Of a DNA stretch of 9,189 bases, positions 1 through 5,683 are shown piece after piece. A program made the position numbers and the translations under genes. The notes under the pieces were generated by a model. The model ran no database searches and was not told where the DNA came from. It saw only the letters and a list, made by a program, of their open reading frames with translations. Position 1 is the stretch's first letter, and each line of letters starts with the position of its first letter. This stretch comes from Rickettsiales bacterium (GTDB lineage: Bacteria > Pseudomonadota > Alphaproteobacteria > Rickettsiales > UBA1997), in assembly GCA_947425005.1 (NCBI GenBank), contig CANDYP010000050.1, forward strand, positions 1 to 9,189, in the 5' to 3' direction.

Positions 1-31
1 GTCCCAACTTCACAAAACCAAAATCAAAATT

Positions 32-1807
32 ATGACCAAACAACAAATCAAAAACACTCCGCCAAGCTGGGATTTATCTGACTTTTACTCCTCCACCAAA
101 GACAAAAAAATCACCTCCGACATCAAAAAAATCGCCGCAGAAACTAAAAAATTTTCTCAAGATTTCGTCGGCAAAATCACCAAATTAGACGCGCCGAAAT
201 TACTGGCGGCGATCAAGAAATACGAAGAAATTTGTGAGTTGATCGGCAGGGTTGGTTGCTACTCTCAACTGCTTTACGCCTCTGACCTGTCGAATCAGGA
301 CAACATTTCTTTTCACCAAAACACCAACGAAAAACTCAGTGCGTACGAATCAGAGCTCATCTTTTTCACGCTGGAATTAAACCAAATTGACGACAAAAAA
401 CTGGCGACACTTTTAAAAAATTCTGACCTCAAAAAATACCAGCCTTTCATCCGCGACACTCGTTCTTTTAAAAAATATCAGCTCAGTCAAGACTTAGAAA
501 AATTTTCGTTAGACAAAAATATTACCGGCCGTGCGGCCTTTGTGCGCTTGTTTGACGAGACTGTGAGCAATTTAAAATTTTCTTGCCGCGGCAAGATTTT
601 AAACTCGCAGAAAATTTTTGATTTACTTTCCAGTCCCGACGAAAAAATCAGAAAAGATGCTGCCAAAGCGATTGGCGTAACCTTCGAAGAAAATTCCAAA
701 ATCTTCGCTTTCATCACTAATATTTTAGCCAAAGACAAAGCTGACGACGACAAATGGCGGGGCTTTGCGACGCCAATCTCAGCGCGTAATCTCAGCAATT
801 TTGTGGAAGATGAGGTGGTCGAAACTTTGGTTAAAAAAGTAAAAGAAAATTACGTCGAGATTTCGCACCGCTACTACAAAATTAAAGCCAAAATTCTGGG
901 CAAAAAAATCTTAAATCACTGGGACAGGAATGCGCCGCTGAGCAAAGCAGAAAATAAAACCATTCCTTGGTCCGATGCAAAAAACCTGGTGCTCACAGCC
1001 TACGAAGAGTTTCATCCGGAAATGAAAAAGCAGGGCGAAATATTTTTCGACAAAAATTGGATCGACGCTGACGTCAGAACTGGCAAGGATTCCGGCGCTT
1101 TCTCCCATCCCACTGTTCCATCGGTTCATCCCTACATTTTGATGAATTACCAAGGCAAAGTTCGCGACGTCATGACTTTGGCCCACGAGCTCGGACACGG
1201 CGTGCATCAATGTCTGGCGCGCAAGCAGGGCTATTTGATGAGTAGCACTCCGCTGACTTTGGCAGAAACCGCTTCGGTTTTTGGCGAGCAATTAACCTTC
1301 CAAAAAATTCTGAAAAACGAAAAAGATTTGCAGAAAAGAAAGCTAATTATTGCCGCGAAAGTTGAGGATATGATCAATACGGCTGTAAGGCAGATCGCCT
1401 TTTTAGAATTCGAAAGAAAAATTCACTTTGAGCGCAAAAACGGCGAAATTTCTTTGGAAAAAATCTGCCAATTTTGGATGGAAGTGCAGAAAGAAAGTTT
1501 GGGTCCAATTTTCAAATTTGACGAAGAGTACAAATTTTTCTGGAGCTACATCCCACACTTCATCCACTCGCCTTTCTACGTTTATTCTTACGCCTTTGGC
1601 GAATGTTTAGTGAACTCACTTTACGGCGTTTACAAATCCGGAAAAGTAAAAAACTTCGAAGAAAAATATTTGCAAATGCTTGAATCCGGCGGCACCAAAC
1701 ATCACAAAGAAATGTTGGAGCCTTTTGGTTTAAACGCCAAAGACCCCAAATTCTGGCAAGCCGGATTGGATGTGATTATTAATTACATCGACCAATTGGA
1801 GGAGTAG
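32..1807 (+). CDS. pepF: Oligoendopeptidase F, M3-family zinc metallopeptidase
   Basis: Cytosolic zinc peptidase of the M3 (thimet/PepF) family, which cuts short peptides during peptide turnover. The 591-residue product has the family's usual length of about 600. It opens with the typical PepF N-terminus (WDLSDFY, residues 13-19), so the ATG at 32 is probably the true start. The zinc site is clear: HELGH at residues 385-389 (two His ligands and the catalytic Glu) and a downstream AETASVFGE segment whose Glu412 is the expected third ligand. Conserved substrate-side residues follow, including the HSPFYVYSYAFG segment near residue 510-530. No signal peptide or membrane segment is seen. The stop codon lies 4 bases before the methyltransferase start, so the two are probably co-transcribed. 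No Shine-Dalgarno sequence is visible in the 31 bases upstream. The family call is very secure; the natural substrate is unknown. Confidence 0.95.
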   Translation: MTKQQIKNTPPSWDLSDFYSSTKDKKITSDIKKIAAETKKFSQDFVGKITKLDAPKLLAAIKKYEEICELIGRVGCYSQLLYASDLSNQDNISFHQNTNEKLSAYESELIFFTLELNQIDDKKLATLLKNSDLKKYQPFIRDTRSFKKYQLSQDLEKFSLDKNITGRAAFVRLFDETVSNLKFSCRGKILNSQKIFDLLSSPDEKIRKDAAKAIGVTFEENSKIFAFITNILAKDKADDDKWRGFATPISARNLSNFVEDEVVETLVKKVKENYVEISHRYYKIKAKILGKKILNHWDRNAPLSKAENKTIPWSDAKNLVLTAYEEFHPEMKKQGEIFFDKNWIDADVRTGKDSGAFSHPTVPSVHPYILMNYQGKVRDVMTLAHELGHGVHQCLARKQGYLMSSTPLTLAETASVFGEQLTFQKILKNEKDLQKRKLIIAAKVEDMINTAVRQIAFLEFERKIHFERKNGEISLEKICQFWMEVQKESLGPIFKFDEEYKFFWSYIPHFIHSPFYVYSYAFGECLVNSLYGVYKSGKVKNFEEKYLQMLESGGTKHHKEMLEPFGLNAKDPKFWQAGLDVIINYIDQLEE

Positions 1808-1811
1808 GGCC

Positions 1812-2432
1812 GTGTTAAATTCCGATTACGCCGCTAAATTATTTGGTGTTTTGTACGACAATATTGACGGTTATTCGGTTTCGCATGTAGCGCGCGCAGA
1901 CCATGCCAATGGCGCCGAGATCATGTATGGCGAGTTGCCGTTTGGGACTTGGAAAGAAATTTTAAAAGTGGCTGATCCTAAAAAAGATGGCGTATTTTTT
2001 GATCTGGGTTCGGGCACGGGCAGGATAGTTTTGCTGTCACATTTGCTTACTGATTTTAAAAAATCAGTCGGCGTGGAAATGCTTCCAGGCCTACACCAGA
2101 AAGCCTGCGAGGTGAGAGATGCTTTTGAAAAAAATATTAAACCGCAAATTTTAAATCACGTTGAAGGGCGCGAGTTTCAACTAATTAATGAAAATATTTT
2201 TAACCTCGATCTTTCTGAGGCTGATTTTCTTTTCATGAATCATCCCTTCAAAGACAAAGAATTATTCGAAAAACTTGAAGAAAAGTTTCGACAAGAATTA
2301 AAACCTCAAACCAAAATCGTGACCACCATTCGCGCTTTGAAACATCCTATTTTCAAGAGTTTAGGCAGTAGAAAATACCAGTTCAGCTGGGGTGATTCTA
2401 CGGCCTTTTTTTACGAAATGAAATCCAACTAA
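1812..2432 (+). CDS. DOT1-like class I SAM-dependent methyltransferase
   Basis: 206-residue Rossmann-fold methyltransferase. Motif I (SAM binding) is FDLGSGTGR at residues 63-71. The acidic end of strand beta-2 is GVEM, with Glu89 expected to hold the SAM ribose. Motif IV is NHPF at 143-146. A YGEL segment at 39-42, about 20 residues before motif I, resembles the YGE...DLGSG arrangement of DOT1-type lysine methyltransferases. I infer a DOT1-like relationship from that; the substrate cannot be read from sequence. The start is GTG, chosen because GGAGGAG lies just upstream inside the end of pepF, the best Shine-Dalgarno sequence in the window. There are 4 bases to pepF and 12 to the next gene, so this is probably the middle gene of an operon. 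Alternatives are a small-molecule or RNA methyltransferase. The fold is secure, the target is not. Confidence 0.8.
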   Translation: MLNSDYAAKLFGVLYDNIDGYSVSHVARADHANGAEIMYGELPFGTWKEILKVADPKKDGVFFDLGSGTGRIVLLSHLLTDFKKSVGVEMLPGLHQKACEVRDAFEKNIKPQILNHVEGREFQLINENIFNLDLSEADFLFMNHPFKDKELFEKLEEKFRQELKPQTKIVTTIRALKHPIFKSLGSRKYQFSWGDSTAFFYEMKSN

Positions 2433-2444
2433 CTTGTAAAAAAA

Positions 2445-2816
2445 ATGGCTAAAAAAATTGTGAAAGCGGTGAGCAAGAAATCTAAAATTGTTAAGAAAGT
2501 AGTGAAGGTGACGAAGGTCGTAAAGGCGGTGAAGGCCCCGAAGGCGGTGGTGCGGGAAGTTAACCCAACCCACATTTCAAAAATTAATCGTGTCATTGGC
2601 CAGGCGGGCGGCGTGAAAAGAATGGTTGAGGAGGGGAAGTATTGTACGGAAATTTTGACGCAGTTGAAGGCGGTGAGATCGGCGATTAAATCGTTAGAGG
2701 CTGAGATTCTAGAGTCTCACTTGCAGGATGGTGTAGCGGGATTGTCTTTTGGCAGCGCGGCGCAGAAGAATAAAAAGATCGCAGAGATGAAGAATATTTT
2801 TGTTAGGTTTGAGTAG
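2445..2816 (+). CDS. CsoR/RcnR/FrmR-family transcriptional regulator with Lys-rich N-terminal tail
   Basis: 123 residues in two parts. Residues 42-123 match the all-helical CsoR/RcnR/FrmR repressor family (DUF156): INRVIGQ at 47-53, KYCTEILTQLKAVRSA at 65-80, and ESHLQDGV at 90-97. Members bind operator DNA as tetramers and release it on sensing Cu, Ni/Co, formaldehyde or sulfur species. Cys67 and His92 correspond to the first two ligands of CsoR, with the correct 25-residue spacing. The position of the third CsoR ligand Cys is Gly96, so classical Cu(I) sensing is doubtful. Residues 1-36 form an extra tail with 13 Lys in the first 33 residues, mixed with Val and Ala and no acidic residue, like bacterial histone-H1-like tails. 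An internal GTG at 2550, preceded by GAAGGCGG, would give an 88-residue protein of ordinary family length. No Shine-Dalgarno sequence precedes the ATG at 2445. Family secure; effector unknown. Confidence 0.85.
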   Translation: MAKKIVKAVSKKSKIVKKVVKVTKVVKAVKAPKAVVREVNPTHISKINRVIGQAGGVKRMVEEGKYCTEILTQLKAVRSAIKSLEAEILESHLQDGVAGLSFGSAAQKNKKIAEMKNIFVRFE

Positions 2817-2860
2817 GGTTAATTTCGGGCTAGTCCTGCCGCTGGTCGGGGTTTGAGTAG
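2806..2860 (+). repeat. 11-bp direct repeat at the 3' end of the regulator gene
   Basis: GGTTTGAGTAG occurs at 2806-2816, where it ends the regulator gene and includes its TAG stop, and again exactly at 2850-2860 in the gap before the convergent hda-like gene. The copies start 44 bases apart. This may be a trace of a small local duplication. The 57-base convergent gap 2817-2873 otherwise shows no convincing terminator hairpin. Confidence 0.5.
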
Positions 2861-2863
2861 TAA

Positions 2864-2885
2864 GGGTTTTTCGTCACGAATTCAA
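2864..2885. repeat. Dispersed 22-bp repeat, copy 1, over the hda stop codon
   Basis: Matches 6590-6611 at 20 of 22 positions, in the same orientation. The shared core is TCGTCACGAA, which contains the odd-length palindrome TCGT-C-ACGA. On the minus strand this copy contains the last codons and TGA stop of the hda-like gene and runs into its 3' untranslated region. Confidence 0.6.
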
Positions 2886-3590
2886 TTTCAAAATCTCACC
2901 CACACCCTGCAAAGTAAGCGCCTTCCCGCCGTTTCCACAATTGAACTCAATCAAATTCACCGCATTCAAAACCGCTTCGTAACTTCGCGGAATATTCCTG
3001 CTAACAAAATTAACGATTCGGTCGGAGATCTTGATTTGCCTGCGAGCAAAGCCATTCACCAAAAGTATTTCGACCACTTCCGGACCGGGATCTTTGATCT
3101 GCAGAGAAAAAATATTTTTGAGGCGCGAGGTTAAGTCTTTCAGACGAAATTCATTTTTATTTTGCGAAGTTAAAAGCAGAAAAGCTTTGGCCTCAGAGGC
3201 AGAATTGATCAGGTGCAGCAACAGCTCTTCGTCTTGGATTTGCTGGATGTCTTCCAAAATAAAAAACTGATTTGGAGCAAAAATTGTTGGTAAATTTTGG
3301 CGAGTGATTTTGGAAATTTGTAGGAATTTTGCCGAGGGACTTGTTGCAGAATTTGCCGGGGAATTTACCGAAAGTTTGTTGGCAAAGATGTGTGCCAAAT
3401 GAGTCTTGCCCGAGGCGGGAGCGCCCCTTAAAATCAGCGACGTAAATTGCGATTGAGAGAAATTTTTTTGAGCAAAAAACTTTTCTAAAAAATTAAGAGC
3501 GGCGAGATTTTCTTCCAGCGCCACAAAATTATCCTCGCTGTAAGGATCGATATTTTCTGCGGTTTGGAGATTAAGACTGAGTTGTTTCAA
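2874..3590 (-). CDS. hda: Hda-like DnaA-family AAA+ protein, regulator of replication initiation
   Basis: 238-residue short DnaA homologue without the DNA-binding domain IV, as in Hda. Hda proteins bind the DNA-loaded beta clamp and promote ATP hydrolysis by DnaA after initiation. The N-terminus carries QLSLNL (residues 3-8), matching the clamp-binding motif of E. coli Hda (QLSLPL). This supports the TTG start used here, since the motif sits immediately after it. AAA+ elements in order: Walker A GAPASGKTH (56-64), Walker B FFILEDIQQI (109-118, with Glu-Asp where DnaA usually has Asp-Asp), sensor I LLLTSQN (138-144), arginine-finger box LTSRLKN with Arg156 (153-159), and sensor II region IPRSYEAVLNAVN with Arg202 (200-212). 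A Ser/Ala/Asn-rich insert lies at about 76-87. One base separates it from the gatC stop, so it is probably translated with gatC; AAAGG lies about 12 bases before the TTG. HdaA of alphaproteobacteria is the best match; DnaA itself is excluded by length. Confidence 0.85.
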   Translation of the reverse strand: MKQLSLNLQTAENIDPYSEDNFVALEENLAALNFLEKFFAQKNFSQSQFTSLILRGAPASGKTHLAHIFANKLSVNSPANSATSPSAKFLQISKITRQNLPTIFAPNQFFILEDIQQIQDEELLLHLINSASEAKAFLLLTSQNKNEFRLKDLTSRLKNIFSLQIKDPGPEVVEILLVNGFARRQIKISDRIVNFVSRNIPRSYEAVLNAVNLIEFNCGNGGKALTLQGVGEILKLNS

Positions 3591-3591
3591 T

Positions 3592-3882
3592 TTATTCGAT
3601 TACCTTTGGAACTGCGAAATAGCCGTATTTGGCGTGTTTGGCGTTTTTTAAAACTGACTCAGCTTTGCCGCCGTCTAAAACTTCATCTTTGGCGGCGGGT
3701 AGCGCCATGTCGTGTACGTTGGTTAATGCTTCAACATTGTCAGTGTTGACTTCGCCAAGTTTTTCAACCCAGCCGATGATGCTGCCGACTTGCGTGGCAA
3801 GCTGAGCGCAAGAATCTTCGGTAACCTCAATTCTTGCTAATCGAGCAACTTTTTTAATATCTTGGGAAGTGACGTTGGCCAT
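3592..3882 (-). CDS. gatC: Aspartyl/glutamyl-tRNA amidotransferase subunit C
   Basis: 96 residues, the normal length for GatC. This small subunit stabilises the GatCAB complex, which converts Glu-tRNA(Gln) and Asp-tRNA(Asn) to Gln-tRNA(Gln) and Asn-tRNA(Asn) in organisms lacking one or both direct synthetases. Characteristic stretches are the N-terminal helix DIKKVARLARIEVTE (8-22), the central IIGWVEKLGEVNTDNVEAL (35-53), and the C-terminal GYFAVPKVIE (87-96), the usual GatC ending (Y/FFxVPKVI). gatA normally follows gatC closely; here an hda-like gene follows 1 base later and gatA is not in the window. The gene diverges from ruvX across a 55-base gap. No Shine-Dalgarno sequence is seen before the ATG. 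Confidence 0.95.
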   Translation of the reverse strand: MANVTSQDIKKVARLARIEVTEDSCAQLATQVGSIIGWVEKLGEVNTDNVEALTNVHDMALPAAKDEVLDGGKAESVLKNAKHAKYGYFAVPKVIE

Positions 3883-3901
3883 GGTTTTTAATTTTAATGA
3901 A

Positions 3902-3920
3902 TCCCGGAGTAAGTCCGGGA
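3902..3920. repeat. Perfect 7-bp palindrome between gatC and ruvX
   Basis: TCCCGGA and TCCGGGA flank the loop GTAAG in the 55-base gap between the divergent gatC and ruvX starts. It lies 19 bases before the gatC ATG and 17 before the ruvX ATG. It could be an operator, a 5' RNA hairpin for either gene, or a member of a dispersed intergenic palindrome family; its GC-rich arms contrast with the AT-rich surroundings. No convincing -10/-35 pair was found in the gap. Confidence 0.55.
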
Positions 3921-3937
3921 CGACAATTTTTGCTTGA

Positions 3938-4408
3938 ATGACAATTTTTAGTGACTGCGAAAGTGCGAATCAAGAAGTGCAATCTCTTCCAAAGATTGGA
4001 AGGTTGTTGGCGATTGACGTAGGAACCAAGCGCCTCGGGCTCGCATTGTCAGACGCCTCAAGATTTATCGCAACTCCAAAATTAATTATTAATCGCGTCA
4101 GTAATCAGAAAGATTTTGAAAAAATAAAAAATTTTATTTTGGCAAATGAAGTGGTGGCGATTGTGGTGGGAAGGCCGATTCATCTGGATGGCAGTGACGA
4201 TGAGATGACAAAATTTTCCGAAAGATTTACGCAGAATCTTGACGAATTTTTAGAAAAAAAATTTTCAATTTTTCCTTTTGAAGAAAGATTAAGCAGCTTT
4301 GAAGCCAGAGAGGCTCACGCTTCCGACCTGTCTCGCAAAAAAAATAAATTCGTCGACGACATTGCCGCGAGTTTTATTTTGCAGCATTTTTTAGAGAGTT
4401 TTTGTTAG
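3938..4408 (+). CDS. ruvX: RuvX/YqgF family putative pre-16S rRNA nuclease
   Basis: 156-residue RNase H-like fold protein of the YqgF/RuvX family. Members trim the 5' end of 16S rRNA precursors and were earlier named Holliday junction resolvase-like. Motifs: LLAIDVGTKRLGLALSD (23-39) with the first catalytic Asp27; VVGRPIHLDG (76-85), matching the family's VGLP-type loop; FEERLSSFEARE (114-125) with the expected second acidic residue Glu116; and KFVDDIAASFILQHFL (137-152) with the third acidic residue at Asp140 or Asp141. Most family members begin only a few residues before the DVGTKR motif and are about 140 long, so about 18 residues here are extra and translation might begin further in. No Shine-Dalgarno sequence precedes the ATG at 3938. 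The 3' end overlaps hemA tail to tail. Confidence 0.92.
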   Translation: MTIFSDCESANQEVQSLPKIGRLLAIDVGTKRLGLALSDASRFIATPKLIINRVSNQKDFEKIKNFILANEVVAIVVGRPIHLDGSDDEMTKFSERFTQNLDEFLEKKFSIFPFEERLSSFEAREAHASDLSRKKNKFVDDIAASFILQHFLESFC

Positions 4409-5563
4409 TGCCGCAATTAAATCTGCGATCATGTGATCGTCATGAAGCGGTGTGGCTGTAATGCGCAAGCGCTCATCACCTTTGGCGACTGTGGGGTAGT
4501 TGATGTGTTGAACGTAAATGTTGTGCTCCTCAAGCAACTGCTTTGAAACCGCCTGAGCCTTAGCGGCGTCGCCAATTTTCACCGAAATAATGTGTGAATT
4601 ATTTTCGACAATTTTTGCGCCGATCTTTTGTAATTCACTCTTCAGCTTCGCAACATTCTTGCGCATTTTGTCGCGCTCCTTCGAACTTTTTTGCAAGTGA
4701 CAAACGTTGGCAAGCGTTGCAGCAGCAATCACCGGCGGCAGTGCGGTGGTAAAAATAAATCCGGAAGCTAACCCGCGAATGGCGTCGATCACTTCCGATT
4801 TGGCTGCGATGTAGCCGCCAATTGTGCCGAAGGATTTGGCGAAAGTTCCTTGGATGATGTCGATCTCGTCGGCCAGGCCAAGTTCTTGGCAAAGCCCCGC
4901 ACCTGTTGCGCCGTACAATCCCACGCCATGCACTTCGTCAACAAAAGTGAAAGCGCCGTATTTTTTCGCCAAAGCGACAATTTCAGCAACTTTGCCAAAG
5001 TCGCCGTCCATTGAGTAGACTGATTCGAAGATGATTATTTTTGGATGTTCGGGCGGATATTTTTTGAGCAAAATTTCCAAGTGAGCCACGTCGTTGTGGC
5101 GGAAAATGTGCTTCGTAAGGCGGCTGTTTTTAACGCCAGCAATGATTGAGGCGTGATTTTTTTCGTCGGAAAAAATTACTAAATCGGGAATTATTTTAGC
5201 TAAAGTTTGGATGGTGGCGTCGTTGGCAACGAAGCCGGAGACGAAGGTCAGCGCCGCTTCTTTGCCGTGCAGTTGGGCCAATTCTTTTTCTAATTTTACC
5301 ACTTCGTGATTAGTGCCGGAGATGTTTCGAGTGCCGCCGGAGCCGGTGCCGTAGCTCTTCAAAGCCGTCATCGCGGCGTCAATTGCGGAGGGGTTTTGCC
5401 CCATTCCCAAGTAATCGTTGGAGCACCAGACCGTGATTTTTTGGCCGTTTTTGTTGTTGATGGCATGCGGAAAATCGCCGCAGAGCCGCGAGATGTCTAG
5501 GAATTCGCGGTAACGATTTTCGCTGCGTAGCTGTTCGATCGCTTGTTTAAAATGGATGAGCAT
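4391..5563 (-). CDS. hemA: 5-aminolevulinate synthase (Shemin pathway)
   Basis: 390-residue PLP-dependent enzyme of the alpha-oxoamine synthase family. It condenses glycine with succinyl-CoA to 5-aminolevulinate, the first committed step of haem synthesis in alphaproteobacteria. The N-terminus (ENRYREFLDI, 15-24, followed by FPHA) is typical of ALAS rather than the related KBL or BioF. Other features: CSNDYLGMGQ (47-56), TGSGGTRNISGTNH (73-86), SDEKNHASI (132-140) with the PLP-stacking His137, VDEVHGVGLYG (208-218) with Asp209 and His212, and GTFAKSFGTIGGY (239-251), where Lys243 is the expected Schiff-base lysine. The spacing between Asp209 and Lys243 matches Rhodobacter ALAS. The C-terminal domain is complete. 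The last 18 bases overlap the end of ruvX on the other strand. The leader is AT-rich without a Shine-Dalgarno sequence. A large imperfect inverted repeat lies 28-120 bases upstream. Confidence 0.95.
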   Translation of the reverse strand: MLIHFKQAIEQLRSENRYREFLDISRLCGDFPHAINNKNGQKITVWCSNDYLGMGQNPSAIDAAMTALKSYGTGSGGTRNISGTNHEVVKLEKELAQLHGKEAALTFVSGFVANDATIQTLAKIIPDLVIFSDEKNHASIIAGVKNSRLTKHIFRHNDVAHLEILLKKYPPEHPKIIIFESVYSMDGDFGKVAEIVALAKKYGAFTFVDEVHGVGLYGATGAGLCQELGLADEIDIIQGTFAKSFGTIGGYIAAKSEVIDAIRGLASGFIFTTALPPVIAAATLANVCHLQKSSKERDKMRKNVAKLKSELQKIGAKIVENNSHIISVKIGDAAKAQAVSKQLLEEHNIYVQHINYPTVAKGDERLRITATPLHDDHMIADLIAALTKTL

Positions 5564-5590
5564 CGGTAAAAAGTTAAAATAAAACGGTGC

Positions 5591-5683
5591 CTAAAGCCGC
5601 TTGTTTACTGGTCATTTCAAGATTTTCTCCGGCCGGAGAAAATTGGTCTTTTTTGCGCGATCCAGTAAAATCAAGGGCTCTAG
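5591..5683. repeat. Large imperfect inverted repeat with a 22-bp perfect palindromic core
   Basis: The core at 5622-5643 is a perfect palindrome, ATTTTCTCCGG followed by CCGGAGAAAAT. Outer matching segments lie on both sides: TTTACTGG (5604-5611) with CCAGTAAA (5662-5669), CTTG (5600-5603) with CAAG (5672-5675), AGCC (5595-5598) with GGCT (5676-5679), and CTA (5591-5593) with TAG (5681-5683). The arms differ by small bulges and an A/T-rich insertion on the right. As RNA it would fold into a long stem ending in a 9-bp hairpin with a GGCC loop. It fills nearly the whole 116-base gap between the eamA stop, which it includes, and hemA. Reading on the minus strand, no T-tract follows, so it is not a standard terminator for eamA. 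It may be a palindromic repeat element. Confidence 0.7.

Noticed and set aside
911..1291. 126-codon open frame on the minus strand inside pepF
   Set aside because: It lies fully antisense to the catalytic region of a clear M3 peptidase and its translation shows no recognisable domain.
2874..3590. Full DnaA replication initiator
   Set aside because: The C-terminal DNA-binding domain IV is absent and the N-terminus carries the Hda-type clamp-binding motif.
3938..4003. Shorter ruvX start at an internal TTG near the DVGTKR motif
   Set aside because: Possible from family length, but an internal start there has its GGAAGG too close to the TTG; the ATG at 3938 is kept with a note.
5622..5654. Plus-strand intrinsic terminator (palindrome followed by six T's)
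   Set aside because: No plus-strand gene ends here; the nearest one upstream on that strand, ruvX, ends over 1.2 kb away behind hemA.
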